A stretch of DNA of 14,038 nt from Parafilimonas sp. (GTDB lineage Bacteria > Bacteroidota > Bacteroidia > Chitinophagales > Chitinophagaceae): the NCBI GenBank assembly GCA_025927795.1, contig JAICKT010000073.1:1-14038 (forward strand), in the 5' to 3' direction. Position 1 is the first letter of the stretch; the number at the start of each line of letters is the position of its first letter. The translations under genes and the position numbers were made by a program. The notes under the pieces were generated by a model, which had not been told where the DNA came from, made no database searches, and saw only the letters and a list, made by a program, of their open reading frames with translations. This document shows positions 1-6,409 of the stretch, one piece after another.

Positions 1-200
1 AAATTCTGCCCGTCGAAACGTTGCAATCCGCCTGCAGTTGCCATCCAGATAAAACCTTTATTGTCTTGTGCAAAGCCAATTGTTTGTGAAGAGGCTAACC
101 CATCTTTAATGGTTAAATGGTGCAATACATAACCTTTCTGAGCAAACAAATGGCAGAATAATAATAATAATAATGCAGCAGCTAATCCGGTTCTGTGCAT
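1..200 (-). CDS. Reg_prop sensor protein, N-terminal fragment (window edge)
   Basis: The frame runs from an ATG at 200 down to base 1 without a stop and encodes about 66 residues, so only the start of the gene is present. It begins with a short positively charged end, a Leu-rich hydrophobic stretch (residues 6-17) and a likely cleavage site in HLFA-QKG, which is a signal peptide. Next come LTIKDGLASSQTIGFAQDN and a segment with GFIWMATAGGLQRFDG, a typical first blade of the two-component regulator propeller (Reg_prop). The layout matches the N-terminus of the complete kinase at 6410-9409. Such proteins usually continue into a propeller, a Y_Y_Y domain, a membrane helix and a histidine kinase or other output domain, but the output domain here is outside the window. 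It lies 87 bp downstream of the hydrolase gene on the same strand and could be co-transcribed or have its own promoter. Confidence 0.85.
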   Translation of the reverse strand, partial: MHRTGLAAALLLLLFCHLFAQKGYVLHHLTIKDGLASSQTIGFAQDNKGFIWMATAGGLQRFDGQN

Positions 201-287
201 AAACAGTTAAAGAATACATTATCAACAAGCACAGTTGCAAAAACGCAACAGTAAGTTATAATAATAAAAAATGATTATAAAATAAAA

Positions 288-1166
288 TTAGATTACCAGT
301 TTTGCTTTAAACATAGCTGCGCATTTCTTTAATCTTTCCACACCCATTGCTTCGTGTGAAGGAATAAATACAACCGGGTTCTTTCTTGCGAAAGATCTTA
401 CCTTTTTATAAGTGGCCATTGCGACTTTATTGCTGGTATTATTAGCGGGGAATTTGTTTCGTAAAATCTGTTCCTGCGAATAACATATGTCTCCTGCAAA
501 AAATATTGAGCATTCGTCTGTCTTTATTATAACAGAACAATGATGATATGTGTGACCAGGTGTTTCAACAAGAATGATGTCTTTTGCATCTGTAAGATAT
601 TGCGCCTTATCAAAAACATCATATTTATCTGTAAGCGGAACTAACCGCGGGTTAAACCATGGCGGATATAATTTTGGCAAATCACCAAATGGTTTTTCCC
701 ATTCGGCTTTATTTACAAGAATAGTTGTATCGGGAAAATATTTTATACCATCAGTATGATCGAAGTGCAAATGTGTAAGTATGATAGCTTTTATTTTTTC
801 TGCAGGTATATTTCTTATCCGCAATTGTTCATCTATTTCATCTTTCCTGTTAATAGAAAATTTGAATTGTTTTTTGTCAAACCAATTAGCAATAATACCT
901 GATGATTTAAAATAATCTCTGTTGTTTACATCAGCAATTTCACCTGTATCAATTATGAAAACTCCTTCCGGGTGTTCAACAATCATTATAAATATAGGCA
1001 TCCATTCCGTAAAATATTTATCAAACAAAAAAGTAGGCAATGCTAACACACCTGAATATTTATTTTCCCTGAATTTTGTTTTAACTGCAACAAAGCCTGT
1101 TGAAACAAGATGAATCTTTACAGCTTGCTTATTACAATGTAATGTTACCGTTATTGAACTAAGCAT
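288..1166 (-). CDS. MBL-fold metallo-hydrolase, N-acyl homoserine lactonase-like
   Basis: This 292-aa protein has the full zinc-binding set of the metallo-beta-lactamase fold: HLHFDH at residues 132-137, His205 in TPGHT, Asp226 in AGD and His271 in PSHE. The Asp is followed three residues later by Tyr229 (DICY). As I recall, AHL lactonases such as AiiA have an Asp-x-x-Tyr at this place, with the Tyr helping in lactone opening. The length is a little above the roughly 250 aa usual for that family. No signal peptide is visible, so it is probably cytoplasmic. I chose ATG 1166, which overlaps the DUF72 stop by 8 bases (ATGCTTAG) and suggests translational coupling; a TTG two codons upstream is possible but less likely. 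The fold and metal site are well supported. The substrate (acyl-homoserine lactone, another lactone or a thioester) is inference. Confidence 0.88.
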   Translation of the reverse strand: MLSSITVTLHCNKQAVKIHLVSTGFVAVKTKFRENKYSGVLALPTFLFDKYFTEWMPIFIMIVEHPEGVFIIDTGEIADVNNRDYFKSSGIIANWFDKKQFKFSINRKDEIDEQLRIRNIPAEKIKAIILTHLHFDHTDGIKYFPDTTILVNKAEWEKPFGDLPKLYPPWFNPRLVPLTDKYDVFDKAQYLTDAKDIILVETPGHTYHHCSVIIKTDECSIFFAGDICYSQEQILRNKFPANNTSNKVAMATYKKVRSFARKNPVVFIPSHEAMGVERLKKCAAMFKAKLVI

Positions 1167-2073
1167 CAGCAAATAATTTTGGTGTTTCGTTTACAAACTT
1201 CGGCTTGATTAAATTCAATCCGCACGTTGCATTCATTTTATCAACTAAATAAACAGTTAATTCGGGCGATGTTGCTTCGTTATGCATGTGCATGAAAAAA
1301 TAAATGTCATCAATTCCTTTATCTAACCAGTATTTCATACGTTCGATCCATGCATCAATACGTATTTTATCTGTAGGATGCAAACTGTTTCCAACATAAC
1401 GCACAAAAGTTTTGGGAATAGTAAGATGCATGTGTGCACAATCTCTCCTGCCTGCAGTATCTGTAATCACTGCACCGATATTTAATGCATGTAATGTTTC
1501 AAATAACTCTTTACTTATATCAGCTTTAAACCAATCAGCATGCCGCACTTCTAAAAAAAATTGCACATCTGTTGGTAATGATTTTAAGAATGTAAATAAT
1601 TCGTTTTTTCGTTTTGGTGAATACGCATCGCTCACTTGTATGAATACAGGACCGAGATGATCCTCAAAGGCAATAATGCCACGCAAAAATTCATTCAATA
1701 AAAAATCTTTACCGGTAAGTTTTCCGTAATGCGTAATGCCGTTATACATTTTCGGACAAAAAAGAAAATCTTTACCATTCGTTTTCTCTTTCCATTTCTC
1801 AATTGCTCTTGGTCCGTAAATTTTATAATGCGTGGCATTTAATTCAATACAGTTGTAATGCTCAACATAATGTTGCAGGAAATCTTTTTCTTTCGTTTTT
1901 TCAGAATAAATTTTACCAACCCATTCAGGTCTCCCCCATTTTGCACAACCCACATATACTTTTGCGTTTTTATTTTCTTTATCCGAAAGAATTTGCTTGT
2001 TGAATGATGGCTCTGTGGGCAAACTAAAGTCCACGTTGTTTAACGCTTCTTCAGGCAAGCGGCCAAATTCCAT
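1159..2073 (-). CDS. DUF72 (YecE-like) family protein
   Basis: This 304-aa protein belongs to the DUF72/YecE family (PF01904), a TIM-barrel-like family of unknown biochemical role. After a 35-residue N-terminal extension it shows the family opening VYVGCAKWGRPEWVGKIYS (39-57), then LQHYVEHYNCIELNATHYK (66-84), FLFCPKMYNGITH (103-115), the conserved VFIQVSDAYSP (143-152), FFLEVRHADWF (172-182) and a C-terminal FFMHMHNEATSPEL (259-272). The last replaces the more usual YFNND-type ending. No signal peptide or membrane helix is seen, so it is probably cytoplasmic. It is the first gene of a two-gene minus-strand unit with the MBL-fold hydrolase, whose start codon overlaps its stop. It is divergent from the sugar transporter gene, with 144 bp between the two starts. 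The family assignment is secure. No function can be given from sequence. Confidence 0.9.
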   Translation of the reverse strand: MEFGRLPEEALNNVDFSLPTEPSFNKQILSDKENKNAKVYVGCAKWGRPEWVGKIYSEKTKEKDFLQHYVEHYNCIELNATHYKIYGPRAIEKWKEKTNGKDFLFCPKMYNGITHYGKLTGKDFLLNEFLRGIIAFEDHLGPVFIQVSDAYSPKRKNELFTFLKSLPTDVQFFLEVRHADWFKADISKELFETLHALNIGAVITDTAGRRDCAHMHLTIPKTFVRYVGNSLHPTDKIRIDAWIERMKYWLDKGIDDIYFFMHMHNEATSPELTVYLVDKMNATCGLNLIKPKFVNETPKLFADA

Positions 2074-2217
2074 AAGGCAGGTACTTTACATGATAAATAT
2101 AACAGTAAACATTCATAACATATCTGTAAAAATTTTTTAGTTAATAACTAAATGATTGATGTTAAAAACATATTTCATTTAACTTGGCTGCTCATTGCCT
2201 GCAATTAAACTATTGTT
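2074..2217. promoter_or_regulatory. Divergent promoter region between DUF72 and FHS transporter
   Basis: This 144-bp AT-rich region separates two divergent start codons, so promoters for both directions must lie here unless distant ones read in. No convincing Bacteroidota promoter (TTTG / TAnnTTTG) could be placed by eye; TATATTTA on the minus strand is only a partial match. The main visible structure is the palindrome at 2136-2152. Confidence 0.5.
2136..2152. promoter_or_regulatory. 17-bp perfect palindrome, candidate operator
   Basis: The sequence is TTTAGTTA-A-TAACTAAA: two 8-bp arms in perfect inverted repeat around one central base. It sits about 65 bp before the transporter start and about 62 bp before the DUF72 start, a suitable place for a regulator of one or both. 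AT-rich palindromes also arise by chance in such DNA, so the operator call is tentative. Confidence 0.35.
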
Positions 2218-3462
2218 ATGAAGCGCAACTATTACATCGTAGCACTCATTATGCTTACATTTTTTGTAATTTCTTTTTTAACGAATGTTATCGGTCCGCT
2301 TTCTCCTGAATTTATAAAAGACTTTAACCTGAGTGATTTGCTTGCAGGTGTTTTGCCGTTTGCATTTTTTATTGCTTATGGTGTAATGTCAATACCATCC
2401 AGCATGCTGGTGCAGAAGTACAATGAAAAAACGATTATGGTTGCAGCATTTGTGGTTGCATTTATTGGTTCACTTATATTGGCGATTAAGCCTGATTATC
2501 TTACTGCGGTGTTGTCGTTATTTTTAATTGGTTGCGGAATGGCAATGTTACAGGTTGTAATAAATCCGTTGTTGCGAACAGCAGGTGGCGAAGAAAATTA
2601 TGCATTCACATCTGTATTGGCGCAACTTATTTTTGGTGCAGCCTCGTTTGTTAGTCCGCTGGTTTATTCTTATATGGTGAGAAACATGAATGTTAACAGC
2701 GGAGGATTACTCAGCATTTTAAAAACACATGTTCCCGAAAACTTGCCATGGATATCGCTCTACTGGTTGTTTGCAGTAATTTGTTTGTTTATGTTTTTAA
2801 TTCTACTCGCTTCAAAATTTCCTAAAGTTGAATTGAAGAGCGATGAAAAAGCCGGACCATTAAAAACACACATTCAGCTTTTAAAAAAGCGTGTAGTAAT
2901 TGCCTATTTCATCGGAATATTTTGTTATGTTGGAACTGAACAGGGTGTTTCATATTGGATGTCGCAATTTTTATTTGAGTACCACAAGTTCGATCCCCAA
3001 ACAAGCGGCGCACATGCAGTAGCTTATTTTTGGGGATTAATGACAGCAGGCGGTGTATTAGGGTTGTTCCTTTTAAAATTGATGGACAGCCGCAGGCTCT
3101 TAGTAATATTTACAATTGCAGCATTAATATTTTTAACGCTGGGATTATTTGGTAGTGATAAAGTTTCGCTTTATTCATTTTCTATTGTTGGGTTTTTTAT
3201 GTCAGTAATGTACCCCGTTATTTTTTCGCTGGCACTTAGTTCTGTCTCTGAAGATCATGGTTCATTTGCAGGTATTTTGGTTACGGGTATTATTGGTGGC
3301 GCAGTTGTGCAATTGCTTATTGGCGGTTTGGGTAATTTGTTTGGATTAAGAACAGGCATGTGTTTTATTTATATAACGATGGGATATATGCTTGCTATTG
3401 GTTTTTGGGCAAAGCCACTTATTACCAACAAAACAATTTTTGATAAAAAACATGAAACATGA
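2218..3462 (+). CDS. FHS-family (FucP-like) MFS sugar:proton symporter
   Basis: This 414-aa inner-membrane protein has about twelve hydrophobic helices and the marks of the fucose/glucose/galactose:H+ symporter (FHS) branch of the MFS. The early helices carry FFIAYGVMSIPSSMLVQKYNEK (50-71). QVVINPLLR (112-120) corresponds to the NP motif of FucP. FCYVGTEQGVSYWMSQFL (235-252) and FMSVMYPVIFSLAL (327-340) match the FucP regions around 'YVG' and 'MSxxYPxIFSL'. The length fits the family (about 400-440 aa). The start at ATG 2218 is followed by MKRNYYIVAL and leads straight into helix 1. It should import a monosaccharide, but the sugar cannot be read from sequence. The next gene is an exo-beta-D-glucosaminidase-like enzyme, so glucosamine or N-acetylglucosamine is a reasonable guess; FHS members such as NagP carry amino sugars. 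Confidence 0.9.
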   Translation: MKRNYYIVALIMLTFFVISFLTNVIGPLSPEFIKDFNLSDLLAGVLPFAFFIAYGVMSIPSSMLVQKYNEKTIMVAAFVVAFIGSLILAIKPDYLTAVLSLFLIGCGMAMLQVVINPLLRTAGGEENYAFTSVLAQLIFGAASFVSPLVYSYMVRNMNVNSGGLLSILKTHVPENLPWISLYWLFAVICLFMFLILLASKFPKVELKSDEKAGPLKTHIQLLKKRVVIAYFIGIFCYVGTEQGVSYWMSQFLFEYHKFDPQTSGAHAVAYFWGLMTAGGVLGLFLLKLMDSRRLLVIFTIAALIFLTLGLFGSDKVSLYSFSIVGFFMSVMYPVIFSLALSSVSEDHGSFAGILVTGIIGGAVVQLLIGGLGNLFGLRTGMCFIYITMGYMLAIGFWAKPLITNKTIFDKKHET

Positions 3463-3489
3463 TTTAATCATAAACTTGATTTAATTCAA

Positions 3490-3647
3490 GAGATGTCTCG
3501 TTCCTCGACATGACGCGGATAGAACTTAATTTAATCTCAACAGTTTTCATATGAAGGATCAAACTTGAGAAGTGTTACATCATAAGAGTCATGCTGCCTG
3601 AATTAATAAACGAACTACGACCGTCATTTCGACGAAGGAGAAATCTC
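3490..3647. repeat. Intergenic inverted-repeat element (26-bp arms)
   Basis: The arm at 3490-3515 (GAGATGTCTC...CATGACG) is the reverse complement of the arm at 3622-3647 (CGTCATTTCG...AAATCTC) at 22 of 26 positions. The arms enclose about 106 bp, which include AGAGTCATGCTGCCTGAA near 3588-3605. Motifs such as 'GTCATTTCGACGAAGG..AAATCTC' and 'GTCATGCTG..' recur between genes in many Bacteroidota genomes, from my memory of such sequences, so this looks like a decayed member of a dispersed non-coding repeat family. It fills most of the 228-bp gap between the transporter and the glycosidase. No open frame of note lies within it. Confidence 0.7.
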
Positions 3648-3690
3648 AATAGCAACAAACCTCATTAATTTAAAAAATTAAATCTTAAAT

Positions 3691-6330
3691 ATGAAAAGCA
3701 TTTTTTTAGCTGTACTGATGTTTACATTTTATTCAACCTTTGCTCAAAGCAAAACAGAAACTTTTGATATGGTTTTGCATGATGGCTGGAACATGCAGAG
3801 TTCACAAACAGCAACAGCAACGGGTGACAAAATCAGTCAAAAAAATTTTAATGCAGCAAGTTGGTACAATGTTTCTGTGCCCACAACAATCATCGCAGGT
3901 CTTCTTGCAAATTATTATTACAATTTCGATCCGTTTTATGCAAAGAATTTTGAAAAGCTTGCAGATAAGCGTTTGAATAAAACATGGTGGTTTAGAAAAT
4001 CATTTCAATTGCCTGCTACTGAAAGCGGAAAAAATGTTGTATTGAAATTGCACGGTATAAATTATAAAGCAAATGTTTGGCTGAATGGAAAATTGATTTC
4101 CGATTCATCACAGGTAAAAGGTCCGTTCCGCATTATTGAACTTGATGTAACAAAAGATATAAATTATGATGGTGATAATGTTTTAGCATTAGAAATCTTG
4201 CGTCCATTCAATCCAAATAAAAGAGATGGTGATTTGGCTATTGATTATGCTGACTGGATTCATTATCCACCCGATTATAACGGCGGCATTGTAAATAATG
4301 TTGAAATAAAAACATACAATAAAGTGGGTGTGCAATTCCCATTTGTTTCCACGCATTTCGATCTGCCCTCACTCGATGTTGCGCATTTGAATGTGTATGC
4401 CGTTGCAACAAATTATACAAACGAAGCGCAGGACGCAACTATAAAAGGAAAAATAAACAATGATATTGATTTTCATCAAACCGTTCATCTTGCGCCAAAC
4501 GAAAAAAAACAAATTGTTTTTAGTAATGATGAATACAAACAATTAAATATTCAACATCCGAAAATCTGGTGGCCCTGGCAATATGGGAAACAAGATTTAA
4601 ACAGAATTACAATCAGCGCAGAAGCAGATGGAAACACAAGCAATACTATTTCTGAAAATTTTGGTATTCGCGAAGTCACATCAACATTTATTAATAATGC
4701 ATCAAGAGAATTTATTGTAAACGGCAAACCAATTATGCTGCGCGGTGCAGCATGGTCGCCCGATATTTTTCAGCGTCATTCATTAAACAGAGATAAGCAG
4801 GAATTAAAATTGGTGCGTGATATGAACATGAATATTGTGCGCAGCGAAGGCAAATTTGAAGACGACAATTTTTATGATGTATGTGATGAAAAAGGTTTAT
4901 TAGTAATGACAGGCTGGATGTGTTGCGGCGCATGGCAGTATCCTGAAAATTGGGATAAAGCTGAAAGAGCAGTAGCCATGAGCAGCGATAGCAGCATGAT
5001 GTATTGGCTGCGTAATAAAGCCTGCATAATGGTTTGGTTAAATGGAAGCGATATGCCCCCGCGTGATACCAGCGTTGAACGTGATTATTTAAATATTGAA
5101 GCTGCATTGAATTGGCCAAATCCACTCGTATCAACAGCAGATGCAAGCAAATCAAAAGTTTCCGGTTACAGTGGTGTAAAAATGAATGGACCTTATGACT
5201 GGGTGCCGCCTGCATATTGGGAAGCAGATACAAGTGAGTATGGTGGCGCATGGAGTTTTGCAACAGAAATTTCTCCGGGTCCTTCTATTCCGCCCTATGA
5301 AAGCTTGATAAAATTTTTGCCGAAAGATTCAATATCAAACACAAACAGCGATTGGTTGTATCACTGCGGCACCATGAATTTTGGTAACACAAAAATTTTC
5401 GACAGCGCTTTGTATGGACGTTATGGAAATCCTTCTTCAATGAAAGATTATATCGCAAAAGCTCAATTGCAAAATTATGAAGGCGAACGTGCGATGATGG
5501 AAGCGTATGGTTTAAAAAAATATCATACAGCAACTGGTGTTGTGCAATGGATGCTTGCCAATCCATGGCCAAGTTTAATATGGCATACGTACGATTATTA
5601 TCTCTATCCTGCAGGAAGTTATTTTGGAATGAAAGAATCAATGGTGCCCTTGCATGTAATGTATTCTTATAAATCAAATGCGGTGGATGTTACCAATTCA
5701 TTGTTGCAAAAATTTGATGGGCTTTCTGTAAAAGCTGATATATATAATTTAGATGGAACAAATAAATATTCTAACACGATTACAACTTCTGTTGATGAAG
5801 ATAGTATTAAAGAATGTTTTGGTTTGCCAAACATCAGCGATTTGTCGGGCACATATTTTTTACGGCTTGAACTGAAAGATGCAGATGGAAAAATTAAAGA
5901 CATTAACTGGTATTGGCTTTCACAAAAAAGTGATGAATTAAATTGGAAAAAATCAAAATGGTATTACACGCCTCAATCTTCTTTTACAGATTATACGGCG
6001 TTAAATAATATGCCGCAAACTTCTGTTGATGTTGAACATTCAACAGATAAAAATGCTGATTCAAGTACGCATAAAATCACTATAAAAAATACAGGGAAAG
6101 CCATTGCATTTTTTGTACATGTGCGTGTGTTAAAAGGCAAAAAGGCGGATGATATTTTACCTGTAATTTTTTCAGATAATTATATTTCTCTTGCGCCCGG
6201 TGAAAGCAGAACCATCGGATGCACTTATTCAAATAAGGATGCCGGTGAAGCAGCGCCTTTTGTTTTAATCAGTGGATGGAATTTGAATGCTGCACAAAGC
6301 AAAGGCGAAAAGAATGTAGGCTTCGAATAA
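3691..6330 (+). CDS. Secreted GH2 exo-beta-D-glucosaminidase-like glycoside hydrolase
   Basis: This 879-aa protein starts with a signal peptide (residues 1-18, cleavage likely FA-QS) and has the GH2 layout. A sugar-binding jelly-roll domain spans about 25-205 (WWFRKSFQLP, LKLHGINYKANVWLNGK), an Ig-like domain about 210-325, and a TIM barrel about 330-620. C-terminal Ig-like domains follow, ending in a GlcNase-type module (about 770-865). The catalytic region matches CsxA-type exo-beta-D-glucosaminidases: VRSEGKFEDDNFYDVCDEKGLLVMTGW (383-409), VWLNGSDMPP (448-457) with Asp454 in the acid/base position, and SFATEISPGPSIPP (522-535) with Glu526 as nucleophile. As I recall, CsxA uses Asp469 and Glu541, a spacing of 72 residues, the same as here. 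It would remove glucosamine from non-reducing ends of chitosan oligosaccharides. A related mannosidase-type activity is the main alternative. It lies 228 bp after the sugar symporter and 79 bp before the sensor kinase. Confidence 0.87.
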   Translation: MKSIFLAVLMFTFYSTFAQSKTETFDMVLHDGWNMQSSQTATATGDKISQKNFNAASWYNVSVPTTIIAGLLANYYYNFDPFYAKNFEKLADKRLNKTWWFRKSFQLPATESGKNVVLKLHGINYKANVWLNGKLISDSSQVKGPFRIIELDVTKDINYDGDNVLALEILRPFNPNKRDGDLAIDYADWIHYPPDYNGGIVNNVEIKTYNKVGVQFPFVSTHFDLPSLDVAHLNVYAVATNYTNEAQDATIKGKINNDIDFHQTVHLAPNEKKQIVFSNDEYKQLNIQHPKIWWPWQYGKQDLNRITISAEADGNTSNTISENFGIREVTSTFINNASREFIVNGKPIMLRGAAWSPDIFQRHSLNRDKQELKLVRDMNMNIVRSEGKFEDDNFYDVCDEKGLLVMTGWMCCGAWQYPENWDKAERAVAMSSDSSMMYWLRNKACIMVWLNGSDMPPRDTSVERDYLNIEAALNWPNPLVSTADASKSKVSGYSGVKMNGPYDWVPPAYWEADTSEYGGAWSFATEISPGPSIPPYESLIKFLPKDSISNTNSDWLYHCGTMNFGNTKIFDSALYGRYGNPSSMKDYIAKAQLQNYEGERAMMEAYGLKKYHTATGVVQWMLANPWPSLIWHTYDYYLYPAGSYFGMKESMVPLHVMYSYKSNAVDVTNSLLQKFDGLSVKADIYNLDGTNKYSNTITTSVDEDSIKECFGLPNISDLSGTYFLRLELKDADGKIKDINWYWLSQKSDELNWKKSKWYYTPQSSFTDYTALNNMPQTSVDVEHSTDKNADSSTHKITIKNTGKAIAFFVHVRVLKGKKADDILPVIFSDNYISLAPGESRTIGCTYSNKDAGEAAPFVLISGWNLNAAQSKGEKNVGFE

Positions 6331-6374
6331 TTCTGAAATTATTCCGCATATAATTTTTCGTTTGTAATTTAAAG

Positions 6375-6403
6375 GGTTGACAACTTTCCAAAAGTTGTCA
6401 ACC
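6375..6403 (+). promoter_or_regulatory. 13-bp perfect hairpin just before the kinase start codon
   Basis: GGTTGACAACTTT (6375-6387) and AAAGTTGTCAACC (6391-6403) are exact inverted repeats with a 3-base loop (CCA). The stem ends six bases before the chosen ATG at 6410 and 44 bp after the glycosidase stop. There is no T-run after it, so it is not a standard terminator. In mRNA it would cover the ribosome-landing zone of the kinase gene; as DNA it could be an operator. Confidence 0.55.
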
Positions 6404-6409
6404 TTACTA

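Noticed and set aside
234..249. GTTGC-N6-GCAAC hairpin between the hydrolase and the left-edge sensor gene
   Set aside because: The stem has five pairs and no T-run follows on the minus strand, so it is not supported as a terminator.
4733..5263. 176-aa open frame on the minus strand inside the GH2 gene
   Set aside because: Its translation is rich in His, Leu, Cys and Tyr without any family pattern, and the plus-strand frame has clear GH2 catalytic motifs over the same bases. It is an antisense shadow, as is the one at 5285-5677.
6325..6344. GAATAATT-CTGA-AATTATTC hairpin at the end of the GH2 gene
   Set aside because: It is a perfect 8-bp stem but almost all A-T and overlaps the stop codon, with only a weak T-rich stretch some distance after. 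It is too weak to call a terminator.
6377..6409. TTG at 6377 as start of the sensor kinase
   Set aside because: It would place the perfect hairpin inside the coding region and add 11 residues before a good signal peptide. ATG 6410 gives a normal exported N-terminus. The TTG cannot be fully excluded.
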